Source: Jonesia denitrificans DSM 20603
Lineage (GTDB): Bacteria; Actinomycetota; Actinomycetes; Actinomycetales; Cellulomonadaceae
Length of the DNA stretch: 64,000 nt
NCBI RefSeq assembly: GCF_000024065.1
Contig: NC_013174.1
Coordinates: forward strand, 930,001 to 994,000
Direction: 5' to 3'
The notes under the pieces were generated by a model. That model searched no databases. It worked only from the letters and a program-made list of their open reading frames with translations, and was not told the DNA's origin. The position numbers and the translations under genes were made by a program. This document shows positions 8,154-16,811 of the stretch, one piece after another (position 1 is the stretch's first letter; each line of letters starts with the position of its first letter).

Positions 8154-8396
8154 GCCCACAATCACACCGCACCCACACCACCAGACCACATGGGCATCAC
8201 TGCCCTGTGGACAAACCAGGGGAACAACACACCCCAACCCAGCCGTTCAACCACAACCCACCGGTCACGCACCGGGCTGATACCAAATACTTCCATGAGC
8301 TTTGGTCATCGTTGTGAGTGTTGTTGCGCTACCGTGCGCATCCGTAACCGAGGGTATGGGGAAAGTCCCTGATACGGTGACGGACTCGTTGTTGCC

Positions 8397-9209
8397 TCAC
8401 CTGGTGGCAGGCTCTTGCGCGTCGATGTCACGGGACTGCTGGGTGGCCCGGTCGGGCCGTATCGCCCACCACATCGTTGATAGTGTCACGGTGGCCACGA
8501 GAGCTCCCAGCCCGGCGCCAAGCGCGATGCTTGTCAGATGATAATCCATCGGGGCAAGTGAGTCATACCGTGCAGCGCCTACTGTGATAGCCCCAAGGAT
8601 GGCGGTCGCACTCAAGGCAGCAAGAACTCGAAAGAAACGAACACGGCGTACATTCTCAGCACTAGGGAGCCAGGAGTTTCTCCGGACCCAACCCACGGCG
8701 ACGAGCGCACCAAGCCCCACCGCACTGCTCACGTGCTGCAATAACCGGGCCCAGGTGAGCGTTCCCATTGCCTCAGCTCGAAGTGCGGTGACCTGCATGA
8801 CAACCCACCCATCGCTATGCGTCAACGAATCCCAGATGACGTGCGTCAGGATACCAATGAGCAGAGAGATAACGACCCACACTCCCCGTATCGCCACGGC
8901 GCGTTGTGGAGTTTGTGGTGTACTCCCCGATTCTGGCAACACCCACAGTGCTGGACGCGCGCACGCAACAATGAACGCGTAAAGAAAGAAGGCGAGGGGG
9001 ATGGTGATGATGAGGGCGCCGGGCCAATTGTGTGTTGTGGTGGCGTTAAGGAACGGTTCCCACCACGACTGTGCACTGACAGGGATACGAAGAGCGCGAA
9101 GGAAGTAAGGCACGTCGGGTGCCAGAGCACCAGCCACAAGAGCGGCGGGAACACAGGGGCCACCCATGAAGGGAAGAACCGCAGCAGGGTGAGCGAAAGT
9201 AATGGGCAT
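8397..9209 (-). CDS. DUF4184 family integral membrane protein
   Basis: 270 residues from ATG 9209, where the family signature MPITFAHPAAVLPF begins; an upstream extension to 9290 is open but has no family match. The next motif, ALAPDVPYFL, is also typical of DUF4184 proteins. Several hydrophobic helices follow, with HVIWDSLTH in the middle: histidines and an aspartate in a membrane context, as in metal-dependent membrane hydrolases of this group. Biochemical function is not established. Single gene, divergent from the lipoprotein at 9439. Confidence 0.8.
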   Translation of the reverse strand: MPITFAHPAAVLPFMGGPCVPAALVAGALAPDVPYFLRALRIPVSAQSWWEPFLNATTTHNWPGALIITIPLAFFLYAFIVACARPALWVLPESGSTPQTPQRAVAIRGVWVVISLLIGILTHVIWDSLTHSDGWVVMQVTALRAEAMGTLTWARLLQHVSSAVGLGALVAVGWVRRNSWLPSAENVRRVRFFRVLAALSATAILGAITVGAARYDSLAPMDYHLTSIALGAGLGALVATVTLSTMWWAIRPDRATQQSRDIDAQEPATR

Positions 9210-9438
9210 AGGTGTCCTGAACACGGTGAGTAGGCAACAACAAAGGGCACTGCAGGGGTGCGCACACATCAGTGTAAGAATCCACGTCACGGCGCTGCGT
9301 CCACCTGAAGGTGGACATGGCTTTGATGAACATCATTCGCGCGTCTATGAGGGGCAAGAGGTGAAATGATGTTTGCGGTGTGTGCTCCTCGATGAGGAAC
9401 ACGGCTTTTCGTGTGTTTTTTACGATAATGTAAGTGGC

Positions 9439-9864
9439 ATGAGACGAGTCCTGATCGGTGCAGCGCTCATCGCCTGTGCTGTGGGAGCCTGCGCAACTAA
9501 TGAGCCTGGCGGCAAGGTCACCGTCGACACTGCCGGTGAGACCACGGCGGTCATTGTGACGCAGGGGCTTACCGGCATGGAGGCAGAAGTCATTGGCTCC
9601 ATCACGTCATTACCGTCTGGGTGTCTTGGCGTTACCCATCTTGACACCACCAAAACCTACCCGGTGGCATGGCCTGACGGAACCAGGATCTCCCGCAATG
9701 GTGAAGGCGTTATTCTGCCCAACGGTGTTGCCCTCACGGAAGGCACCGCGATCCGTGGGACAGGGGGGTTCTTGCCCGGTGACGCTGAGGAATTCACCTC
9801 GCTGCCTGACGGCTGTCAAGGTGAGGAAATCGCTGTCCTGAGCTCAGTGAGCCGCCAGGATTAA
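9439..9864 (+). CDS. Small lipoprotein of unknown function
   Basis: 141 residues from ATG 9439. A -10 like TAATGT (9426-9431) lies seven bases before the ATG, suggesting a leaderless transcript and supporting this start over the upstream one. Signal MRRVLIGAALIACAVGAC with a lipobox at Cys18. The exported part is Gly/Thr-rich with two cysteines (SGCLG and DGCQG) that could pair, and WPDGTRISRNGEGVILPNG looks like a beta-rich fold. I do not recognise the family. Confidence 0.7.
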   Translation: MRRVLIGAALIACAVGACATNEPGGKVTVDTAGETTAVIVTQGLTGMEAEVIGSITSLPSGCLGVTHLDTTKTYPVAWPDGTRISRNGEGVILPNGVALTEGTAIRGTGGFLPGDAEEFTSLPDGCQGEEIAVLSSVSRQD

Positions 9865-9880
9865 GAAGCTGTCGTTGTGG

Positions 9881-11476
9881 TTACTTTTTTCGGGCTTTGT
9901 CTGCCAGATGGCGCAGGGAAAGGCGCTTTTCGCGGAGAGCCCCACCGTTGCGTTCCAGTCCTGAGCCGACGAGGATCCCCAGCGCGATGGAGAACATGGC
10001 CATCCCGGTGGACACAAGAATGTTGATTGTTTCGTTTGATCCGGTAGCAGCTTCAGTGAAGCTGATGAACCCTAACGACCCAGGCACAAGGATCCAGAAG
10101 GACACCACCTGGATGACGAGGGCGGGTGGGGCTGTGCGGAACTGGGAGAGGAACCGGGACAACGGCACAACAATGAGTGCACCGAAGAAACCGGAGATTT
10201 CAGCGGGGACAAGAAACGCGCCGAGGCGTTGCATTCCCCAAGTGGCAGTCAGTGCGAGCACGATCCAGGGGAACGCTCCTTCTGGTGCTGAGAGTGCCAG
10301 CACGTACCCCATGGCAAGCAAGGTGATACCTAGCAGCGGAACCCACGGTCCAATGGTGTTGAGAACAAGGTCAGTGGATGTGGTGTGGCCCGGGACAAGC
10401 TCAAGGCCGATGACAACCCCAAACGCAAGGAGTAAAAGTTGTGCGATCCCATAGATGAGCCGTGATGAGCCAGAGATCACCTCATTGCGGGTTAGTTCCA
10501 ACGCCGCGATAGTCAAGGTGAGACCGGGCAGGAAGGGGACGAGTGCGGGGGCGATGAGTCGTAAGGGCAGTTCGTCGGTGAACCCGGTCAGGAACTGGGA
10601 GGCGACCACTGTCACGGTGATTGCGGCGATGACGGGGAGCGCCGATTTGATCGTGGGGAATTTGTCGCTGATGAGGACGAGCGATCCCACGATGGTGCCC
10701 AGGATGAGGTAGGCGGGGATCGCGGATGCGGCCGGGTTGATGAGGAACCCAATGGACAGGGTCATGATGATGTGGCCGATGAGTTGGAGGAACCATCCGA
10801 ATCGTGGTTGCGATCGGGTGATCGCTCCGACGTGTTCGATGACAGCGTCAGGTTCCATGATGCCGCGCCGGGTTTTCGTGATGAGGTCATCGATCGCGGC
10901 CGCTTGGTCGGAGCGCAGGCTTTCGCCGTGCACGGACCCTATTTCGATGCGCCGGTCGGTTCCTTCAATTTGGACAATGACCACTGTGGGCATGACAATG
11001 ACGCGCACGGGTGGCATCGCGTAGGCGCGTGCAATGACGAAGAGGGCTTCTTGGACGTCGCTGGTGGCTTGTCCGGCGTCGAGCATGGCAAGCCCAAGGA
11101 CTCGCATCATGGTGAGGATGTGGTCGACTTTGTCCTCAGGGCGTTCGATGGGCACTGAGGCGGTGGGGTCTTTGAGGAGCCGGGAGACAAGTTGCCCAAG
11201 GGGGAGTCGCGCTTTGGGGCGGACCACTTCAGCGTCGGCTGCTTTGGGGCGTCGTTTGCGGTTTTTCGCGGTGAAGGAGGGGAGTTCGTCTCCGAGGTCT
11301 TGAAGGTCCGCAAGGAGGTCGTCTGGGTTGCGGAACGCGGAGGCTGCGGAGGGCTGGGTGGGTGCGTAGTCGGCGGTCGCAGCGGGGTGGTGCCCGGTGG
11401 GTGGAACAGCCGCCTGTGGTTCGTCCATGGCCGATGTGCGATCGTCGGTGGGGGTGCCCTCTGCGGGTGTGGTCAC
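9881..11476 (-). CDS. ThrE-like threonine/serine exporter family protein
   Basis: 531 residues from GTG 11476 with a good ribosome site (AGGAG, eight bases upstream). A long hydrophilic N-terminus (to about 190) contains the cytosolic part of the ThrE/DUF1212 domain, followed by about ten hydrophobic helices; DUF1212 and the DUF3815-like half are fused, as in Corynebacterium ThrE. ThrE exports threonine and serine; substrate here is inferred from the family only. It faces the convergent lipoprotein gene at 9439 with 16 bases between stops. Confidence 0.8.
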   Translation of the reverse strand: MTTPAEGTPTDDRTSAMDEPQAAVPPTGHHPAATADYAPTQPSAASAFRNPDDLLADLQDLGDELPSFTAKNRKRRPKAADAEVVRPKARLPLGQLVSRLLKDPTASVPIERPEDKVDHILTMMRVLGLAMLDAGQATSDVQEALFVIARAYAMPPVRVIVMPTVVIVQIEGTDRRIEIGSVHGESLRSDQAAAIDDLITKTRRGIMEPDAVIEHVGAITRSQPRFGWFLQLIGHIIMTLSIGFLINPAASAIPAYLILGTIVGSLVLISDKFPTIKSALPVIAAITVTVVASQFLTGFTDELPLRLIAPALVPFLPGLTLTIAALELTRNEVISGSSRLIYGIAQLLLLAFGVVIGLELVPGHTTSTDLVLNTIGPWVPLLGITLLAMGYVLALSAPEGAFPWIVLALTATWGMQRLGAFLVPAEISGFFGALIVVPLSRFLSQFRTAPPALVIQVVSFWILVPGSLGFISFTEAATGSNETINILVSTGMAMFSIALGILVGSGLERNGGALREKRLSLRHLADKARKK

Positions 11477-11521
11477 TGTGTTCTCCTGCAGGTGTGTTGA
11501 TGCGCGGGGTGCGGGGGCGTA

Positions 11522-11908
11522 TTAGTGACGTCGACCGAGGAAGTCGTCGAGTTGGCGGCGCTCGCGTTTTGTCGGCCGCCCAGCGCCACGGTCGCGTCGG
11601 GGCATGGGGGGTGCCGCATCGGTTGGTGGGGGTGGTGTGTGGTCGATGTAACAGGTCACGGCCACCGGTGCCCCAACGCGTTTTGTGATGATGGCGCTGA
11701 CTTCAACGTCGCGCCACACCTCACCGATGCGGACAGTGATGCGGTCACCCACAGCGACCTGTGTTGCTGGTTTTGCGCGTTCGCCGTTGATGGTGATGTG
11801 GCCTGCGCGGGCCGCTTTGGCGGCCAGTGAGCGTGTCTTGGCGAGGCGTGTCGCCCACACCCACTGGTCGACGCGGGCATGCGTGGGGCCGGTGGGATTG
11901 CCTGTCAT
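11522..11908 (-). CDS. S4-domain RNA-binding protein (Hsp15-like)
   Basis: 128 residues from ATG 11908. A TACCCT -10 box sits six bases before the ATG, so the mRNA is probably leaderless. Residues 11-60 form an S4 domain (RVDQWVWATRLAKTRSLAAKA, GHITINGERAKPATQVAVGD). The C-terminus is basic (RPTKRERRQLDDFLGRRH), as in Hsp15-type proteins that bind stalled or free 50S subunits. Role inferred from family. The gene is alone and divergent from the DUF3039 gene. Confidence 0.88.
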   Translation of the reverse strand: MTGNPTGPTHARVDQWVWATRLAKTRSLAAKAARAGHITINGERAKPATQVAVGDRITVRIGEVWRDVEVSAIITKRVGAPVAVTCYIDHTPPPPTDAAPPMPRRDRGAGRPTKRERRQLDDFLGRRH

Positions 11909-12004
11909 AGTACGAGGGTACGCGTGACTGGTGTCGTGCGCAGGTGGCGCGCAGCGTTGGGTGTCTCACTGTTGTCGGTGCAGCGCGCGGCGGGGTGTTC
12001 CGCG

Positions 12005-12010
12005 TAGAGT
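12005..12010 (+). promoter_or_regulatory. Putative -10 box of leaderless DUF3039 transcript
   Basis: TAGAGT lies seven bases before ATG 12018 with no ribosome site between them, the same spacing seen at several other starts in this window. Confidence 0.5.
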
Positions 12011-12017
12011 AGTGCTC

Positions 12018-12365
12018 ATGAGTGTGCAATCTCGGATGAGTTCCACGCCGTCTGATCCGTTTTGGGATCACCCTGATCTTGGGGGCGGATCCCAGCCTGG
12101 TGGGACGACCAGCGTGTTGGAGCGTGAGGAAACGACCGAGCAGGTCGAACCTGGCGACCACGAGCGTTTTGCTCACTATGTGCGCAAGGAAAAGATTATG
12201 GAGTCGGCGATGTCGGGGAAACCGGTCATCGCATTATGCGGCAAGGTGTGGGTGCCTGGCCGTGACCCCAACAAGTTCCCTGTGTGCCCCATCTGTAAGG
12301 AAATTTATGAGGGGCTTCGTGAACCTCAGGACAATGAGCCAGGTTCAGGTGATTCAGACAAGTGA
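12018..12365 (+). CDS. DUF3039 domain protein
   Basis: 115 residues from ATG 12018. The conserved actinobacterial DUF3039 core is clear: FAHYVRKEKIMESAMSGKPV then ALCGKVWVPGRDPNKFPVCPICKEIYEGL; the cysteines (CGK and CPIC) look like a small zinc site. Function unknown. The stop overlaps the GTG of the helicase gene (GTGA, 12362-12365), so the two are probably co-translated. Confidence 0.88.
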   Translation: MSVQSRMSSTPSDPFWDHPDLGGGSQPGGTTSVLEREETTEQVEPGDHERFAHYVRKEKIMESAMSGKPVIALCGKVWVPGRDPNKFPVCPICKEIYEGLREPQDNEPGSGDSDK

Positions 12366-14227
12366 ATCCTGAGATCGATCTTTTTTCAGCGGCGCTTGCC
12401 GATGAGGATCAGTCTGAGGGTTCGCGGGGTCTTGCGGCGGGTGACTATCTTCCCGGTTCGGGACGTGCCCCTCAGGCTGCCTCCGTTGCAGCGGCCGAGC
12501 ACCTGTCTCCGACGTATCCGACTCGTGCCCCGTGGGGGACTGCAACGAAGCTTCGCGCCTGGCAGGCCGAGGCGCTTGAGGTATACCGTGAACGCCAGCC
12601 GCGAGATTTCTTGGCGGTAGCGACACCAGGCGCGGGGAAAACAACGTTCGCGTTGCGGTTAGCAACAGAACTACTCGATGCGCGCATCGTCCGTAAAGTC
12701 ACCGTGGTGGCGCCAACTGAACATCTCAAACACCAGTGGGCAGATGCCGCAGCCAGGGTGGGGATCCGGTTGGACCCGAACTACAAGAACGCCCAAGGGC
12801 GTCTTGCCGACCATTACGACGGTGTCGCACTGACCTACGCCCAAGTCGCCGCTAACCCGGCTCTGCACGCCAACCGAACCGCCAATGCGCGAACTTTCGT
12901 CATCCTTGACGAAGTCCACCACGGTGGTGACGCCCTCAGCTGGGGTGACGCAATCCACGAAGCGTTTGATCTGGCAACCCGCCGGTTGAGTCTCACCGGG
13001 ACCCCGTTCCGCTCTGATACGGCACCAATCCCGTTTGTCCGCTACGACAAAGGCCCTGACGGTATCCGCCGTTCCGTTGCGGACTACACCTACGGGTACG
13101 GGCAGGCGCTCCGCGATCACGTGGTACGCCCAGTGATCTTCCTCACGTACGCCGGGCAAATGCGGTGGCGCACGAAAATGGGCGACGAAATCGCTGCGAA
13201 CCTTGGTGAGGCCATGACCAAGGACATGACCGCGCAGGCGTGGCGCACCGCACTAGACCCCCAAGGCCAATGGATCCCCTCGGTCCTTGCCGCCGCCGAC
13301 AAACGACTCTCCGAAGTCCGCCGCACAGTGCCGGACGCCGGTGGGTTGGTTATTGCTTCTGACCAAGATGATGCACGCGCCTACGCAGGTCACCTGGCCC
13401 GTATCACCGGGGTGTCGCCCACCGTTGTCCTGTCAGACGACTCCGGGGCGGGAGCCCGCATTGAGGAGTTCTCTGAATCAGATGACCGGTGGATGGTTGC
13501 GGTCCGCATGGTCTCCGAAGGCGTCGATGTGCCACGCCTTGCCGTTGGCGTGTACGCCACCAGCACCCAAACCCCCCTATTTTTTGCCCAAGCCATTGGG
13601 CGCTACGTGCGCGCCCGTAAACGCGGTGAAACCGCGACCGTGTTCCTCCCTTCCGTGGCACCCCTGCTCGCCTTGGCGAACACCATGGAAGAGGAACGCG
13701 ACCACGCTCTTGACCGTCCAGCCTCAGACACCCAAGAACTCTACGACCCAGAAGCAGCCCTTCTTGCCGCAGCAAACCGGGAAGACAAAGCATCAGATTC
13801 TCTGGTGCAAGGCTCCTTCGAAATGTTGGAATCTCAAGCCTCATTCGACCGTGTCTTGTTCGACGGCGGAGAGTTCGGGTTAGGCGCAGACGTTGGTAGC
13901 GCCGAAGAACAAGACTTCCTGGGACTACCAGGGCTCCTCGACGCCGACCAAGTCACCACGCTGCTACGCCAACGCCAACACCAACAAAGCTCCACGAAAA
14001 CCCAGAACGCTGAGCGCTCGCAGATGGATCACCGGGCTATTGCTGAATTACGAAGAGAGCTCAACAAGTTGGTGAATGCGTGGGCGCGCAAAACTGGTCA
14101 ACCTCATGGCACAGTGCACAACGAACTACGCCGAAGGTCAGGGGGCCCTGAGGTGCCGCTGGCGTCCCGTGACCAGTTAGAACGGCGTGTAGAGGTCGTG
14201 CGTGGTTGGTTTGTGGGGCGAAAATGA
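12362..14227 (+). CDS. SF2 DEAD/DEAH-box helicase
   Basis: 621 residues from GTG 12362, overlapping the DUF3039 stop. Superfamily 2 motifs are in order: Walker A TPGAGKTT near residues 88-95, motif Ia APTEHLKHQW, motif II DEVHH at 183-187, motif III SLTGTPF at 210-216, then MVSEGVDVPRL and the arginine-finger motif QAIGRYVRAR in the second RecA domain. The partner DUF3039-helicase order is common in actinobacteria. Nucleic-acid substrate is not evident; the overall form resembles restriction-type or UvrB-like helicase cores rather than RNA helicases. Confidence 0.88.
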   Translation: MNPEIDLFSAALADEDQSEGSRGLAAGDYLPGSGRAPQAASVAAAEHLSPTYPTRAPWGTATKLRAWQAEALEVYRERQPRDFLAVATPGAGKTTFALRLATELLDARIVRKVTVVAPTEHLKHQWADAAARVGIRLDPNYKNAQGRLADHYDGVALTYAQVAANPALHANRTANARTFVILDEVHHGGDALSWGDAIHEAFDLATRRLSLTGTPFRSDTAPIPFVRYDKGPDGIRRSVADYTYGYGQALRDHVVRPVIFLTYAGQMRWRTKMGDEIAANLGEAMTKDMTAQAWRTALDPQGQWIPSVLAAADKRLSEVRRTVPDAGGLVIASDQDDARAYAGHLARITGVSPTVVLSDDSGAGARIEEFSESDDRWMVAVRMVSEGVDVPRLAVGVYATSTQTPLFFAQAIGRYVRARKRGETATVFLPSVAPLLALANTMEEERDHALDRPASDTQELYDPEAALLAAANREDKASDSLVQGSFEMLESQASFDRVLFDGGEFGLGADVGSAEEQDFLGLPGLLDADQVTTLLRQRQHQQSSTKTQNAERSQMDHRAIAELRRELNKLVNAWARKTGQPHGTVHNELRRRSGGPEVPLASRDQLERRVEVVRGWFVGRK

Positions 14228-14272
14228 TGTCCCGCCCGCCAGCCGTGAACCACATGGGCTAGGTGAAGGTCA

Positions 14273-14288
14273 ACCGCCGAGCGGCGGT
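14273..14288. terminator. Hairpin between helicase and pncB
   Basis: ACCGCC, loop GAGC, GGCGGT, lying between the convergent helicase and pncB genes. There is no T-run, so termination function is uncertain. Confidence 0.4.
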
Positions 14289-14303
14289 CTGAGGGGTCCC
14301 GGG

Positions 14304-15629
14304 TTACAGGTTTCCTACCGGCAGCATTGTGGTATCGACGGCGAGGTCGCCGGACTGCAGGCGTAACGCGTGAGGGTTAAGTTCTGCTCGTGATGCTGCG
14401 TGGCGGGCCACTGCTCTGTCAAGACCTTCGCGCCCAGTCCATTGGGGGTCAACGGTTCCACCGTCCACGAAGGTGTGTTCCAGGGGTCGGTAGTCGGGGT
14501 GGGTGGACAACCAAGCCGTAGTGGCGTCCCGTTCACCAACGAGCACAACCTCTTCTCTGGCTTCGTTGTCGATGAGGAGTCGTGCCCCTGTTTTGCGTCC
14601 ACCAATGGAACTTTTTGAGGTGGATGCCTTGGCCACGGGCTCCATGATGCCGGCTGAGTTTTCGCGGGCGACGAGTTTGTACACCATGGATGAGGTGGCT
14701 GAACCTGACCCGGTGACGACTTTTGTTCCCACGCCGTACCCGTCCACCGGGGCTGCTTGGAGGCCTGCGATGGCGTATTCATCGAGGTCAGATGTGACGA
14801 TGATGGTGGTGTTGTGGGCACCAAGTCGGTCAAGTTGTTCCCGGACTGTGTGGGCTTGGGCTCCTAGGTCACCTGAGTCAAGGCGCACTGCCCCCAGGGA
14901 TGTTCCTGCAACCTTGATGGCGGTGGTGACGCCTTGGGTGACGTCGTAGGTGTCCACGAGCAGGGTGGTGCCTGTTCCGAGTGCGGCAACTTGTGCGGCG
15001 AAGGCTTCTTCTTCGGTGTCGTGCAGGAGGGTGAACGCGTGCGCGGAGGTTCCGATTGTGGGGACCCCGTACCGGTAGCCTGCTTCCAGGTTGGAGGTTC
15101 CGGAGAATCCGGCAATGATCGCGGCTCGTGCCGCGGCGACGGCGGCTTCTTCGTGCGCGCGTCGTGACCCCATTTCCAGGCAGGGGCGGCCGTGTGCTGC
15201 GGCTGTCATTCGTGATGCTGCCGATGCGACTGCTGAGTCGTAGTTGAGAATTGACAAGACCAGCGTTTCCAGGAGGACGGCTTCTGCGAAGGTGCCTTCG
15301 ACGGTGAGGACGGGGGAGTGGGGGAAGTAGATTTCCCCTTCGGCGTACCCGCTGATGGTGCCCGTGAAGCGGTAGTTTGCCAGGTAGTCCAATGTGGTGT
15401 CTGACAGTGCACCGTCGGCGTGGAGCATGTCGATGTGGGCCTTGGTGAAGTGGAAATGGTTGAGCGCTTCGAGGAAGCGTCCGGTTCCGGCAACAACACC
15501 GTATCTGCGCCAGGAGGGCAGGCGTCGTGTGAAGACTTCAAACACGCAGGTGCGGTGTGCTGACCCGTGGGCGAGTGCCGCATCCAGCATCGTGAGTTCG
15601 TATTTGTCTGTCATTAACGCAACGCTCAT
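14304..15629 (-). CDS. pncB: Nicotinate phosphoribosyltransferase
   Basis: 441 residues from ATG 15629, preceded by a TACGGT -10 box six bases upstream; the family N-terminus ALMTDKYELTMLDAAL begins right there, ruling out the longer frame. It converts nicotinate and PRPP to nicotinate mononucleotide for NAD salvage. Recognisable segments: FEVFTRRLPSWRRYGV, MGSRRAHEEAAVAAARAA, GTSAHAFTLLHDTEEEAF, VRLDSGDLGAQA and the TSDLDEYAI region with a following GVGTKVVTGSG. Divergent from clpS, the normal actinobacterial arrangement. Confidence 0.95.
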   Translation of the reverse strand: MSVALMTDKYELTMLDAALAHGSAHRTCVFEVFTRRLPSWRRYGVVAGTGRFLEALNHFHFTKAHIDMLHADGALSDTTLDYLANYRFTGTISGYAEGEIYFPHSPVLTVEGTFAEAVLLETLVLSILNYDSAVASAASRMTAAAHGRPCLEMGSRRAHEEAAVAAARAAIIAGFSGTSNLEAGYRYGVPTIGTSAHAFTLLHDTEEEAFAAQVAALGTGTTLLVDTYDVTQGVTTAIKVAGTSLGAVRLDSGDLGAQAHTVREQLDRLGAHNTTIIVTSDLDEYAIAGLQAAPVDGYGVGTKVVTGSGSATSSMVYKLVARENSAGIMEPVAKASTSKSSIGGRKTGARLLIDNEAREEVVLVGERDATTAWLSTHPDYRPLEHTFVDGGTVDPQWTGREGLDRAVARHAASRAELNPHALRLQSGDLAVDTTMLPVGNL

Positions 15630-15674
15630 GGACACACCGTACCGCCTGTGGAAGGGATGGCGCGCCTGCTCACG

Positions 15675-15680
15675 TAGCAT
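15675..15680 (+). promoter_or_regulatory. Putative -10 box of leaderless clpS
   Basis: TAGCAT lies seven bases before GTG 15688. It overlaps an alternative ATG at 15679, which makes the GTG the better start. Confidence 0.5.
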
Positions 15681-15687
15681 GGACAGT

Positions 15688-15978
15688 GTGAGTGCACCCA
15701 CCGAACAACTTGCTGTCATTGACGACGCAGCCCAACTGGATTCTCAGCCGTGGGTTCTTATTGTGTGGAATGACCCGGTGAACTTAATGAACTATGTGGA
15801 GTGGGTGTTTCACACGTATTTCAATTATCCGCGTGGGCAGGCGCATCAGTTGATGATGACGGTCCATACGGAGGGTCGCGCGGTGGTGGCGACGGGCAGC
15901 CGCGAGAAAATCGAGTTTGATGTCCAAGCCATGCACAACTATGGGTTGTGGGCAACGATGATGCGCAGTGAGGAGTAG
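15688..15978 (+). CDS. clpS: ATP-dependent Clp protease adaptor ClpS
   Basis: 96 residues from GTG 15688 (99 if ATG 15679 is used). ClpS hands N-degron substrates to ClpC/ClpA. The signature is clear: VLIVWNDPVNLMNYVEWVF contains the acidic/asparagine pocket residues that bind N-terminal hydrophobic amino acids, and the second half has QAHQLMMTVHTEGRAVV and QAMHNYGLWATM. The DUF2017 gene follows after two bases, so they form an operon. Confidence 0.93.
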   Translation: MSAPTEQLAVIDDAAQLDSQPWVLIVWNDPVNLMNYVEWVFHTYFNYPRGQAHQLMMTVHTEGRAVVATGSREKIEFDVQAMHNYGLWATMMRSEE

Positions 15979-15980
15979 GT

Positions 15981-16676
15981 GTGGCACATCCTTTTGTGCT
16001 GAGCCCGTTTGATGGGGACGCATATTTGGCGTACTTAACTACCGGTGAGCGGTTTTACCTGGTCCAGGTTGCTGGTGAGGTCATTGAACTGTTGGGGCAG
16101 GATCACATGGCTGATTCTTCGGATGAGGAAGAGCAGCAGGATGTGTCTGGGGCTCCGAAGGTGCGCGTTCCTGATCTTCCTCAGCTCAACCGGGTGTTAG
16201 CTGGGTTGTCGGGTGAACCGTTTATTGATGTGCCCACTGACCCCGCGGTGCGCCGTTTGGTGCCGGATGCGTCCTTGGACCCTGAGGTGGCGGCGGAGTT
16301 TCGTAAGTTCACCGATGGTGATATCCGTGAAGCCAAGGTGTCACGTTTGGTTGCTTTTGCGGGGCAACTCATGGAGGCGGAGCCGTCATCCGATGAGGAT
16401 AAGCACGTGGAGTGGGCTGTCACCCGCGCGGATTGCGCCGATGTGGCGATGACGTTGACGGATATGCGGTTGGTGCTTGCTGAACGGTTGGACCTTGTTG
16501 ATGATGAGGCTTCTGACGCGTTGGGTGACTTTCTCATGGAGCAGCAAGATATTGATGATCTCGACCCTGACGACGAGCGCCGCTATGTGTTGGGGATGCT
16601 TTATATGCTGTGTGGGTATTTACAGGAGTCGTTAGTGGAGTGCATGCTCAGCGACGATCGAACGGTGGGGGAGTAG
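15981..16676 (+). CDS. DUF2017 family protein
   Basis: 231 residues from GTG 15981; the ribosome site (AGGAG, 15971-15975) lies in the end of clpS. The protein is acidic, alpha-helical, soluble and without a signal. DUF2017 proteins sit next to clpS throughout actinobacteria; their function is not known, but the neighbourhood suggests a link with Clp proteolysis. The recognisable tail is YVLGMLYMLCGYLQESLVECM. Confidence 0.85.
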   Translation: MAHPFVLSPFDGDAYLAYLTTGERFYLVQVAGEVIELLGQDHMADSSDEEEQQDVSGAPKVRVPDLPQLNRVLAGLSGEPFIDVPTDPAVRRLVPDASLDPEVAAEFRKFTDGDIREAKVSRLVAFAGQLMEAEPSSDEDKHVEWAVTRADCADVAMTLTDMRLVLAERLDLVDDEASDALGDFLMEQQDIDDLDPDDERRYVLGMLYMLCGYLQESLVECMLSDDRTVGE

Positions 16677-16799
16677 TCCGCTCGTTCTTGGTGGTGTGGC
16701 CCACAAAGGTCCCCCATAGGGCACCTCAACTTTTGTGGCATCAATCACGTATCACGGTGATCTGGGGGTAGTCAGTCCCCAGGTGTCTGTCAGGTTGGC

Positions 16800-16805
16800 T
16801 ACCCT
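16800..16805 (+). promoter_or_regulatory. Putative -10 box of leaderless murI
   Basis: TACCCT lies six bases before GTG 16812 with no Shine-Dalgarno sequence between. Confidence 0.5.
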
Positions 16806-16811
16806 CGTAGT

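Larger units (their letters stand above)
2800..8290 (-). repeat. Four-unit tandem array of lipoprotein/PKD-partner gene pairs
   Basis: Read on the minus strand, four units follow one another. Each has a conserved upstream leader (ending near CTGCCCTGTGG), a lipoprotein gene with a nearly identical 5' half, and a partner gene starting in the lipoprotein stop codon. Partner 3' ends share almost identical sequence at about 2890-3010, 5325-5390 and 6670-6790. No transposase or terminal inverted repeats are visible, so this looks like ordinary tandem duplication, divergence and decay. Confidence 0.85.

Noticed and set aside
2800-8290. Possibility that the repeated array is a set of insertion sequences or a CRISPR array
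   Set aside because: No transposase, no terminal inverted repeats, no regularly spaced short direct repeats with unique spacers; the repeated units are protein genes.
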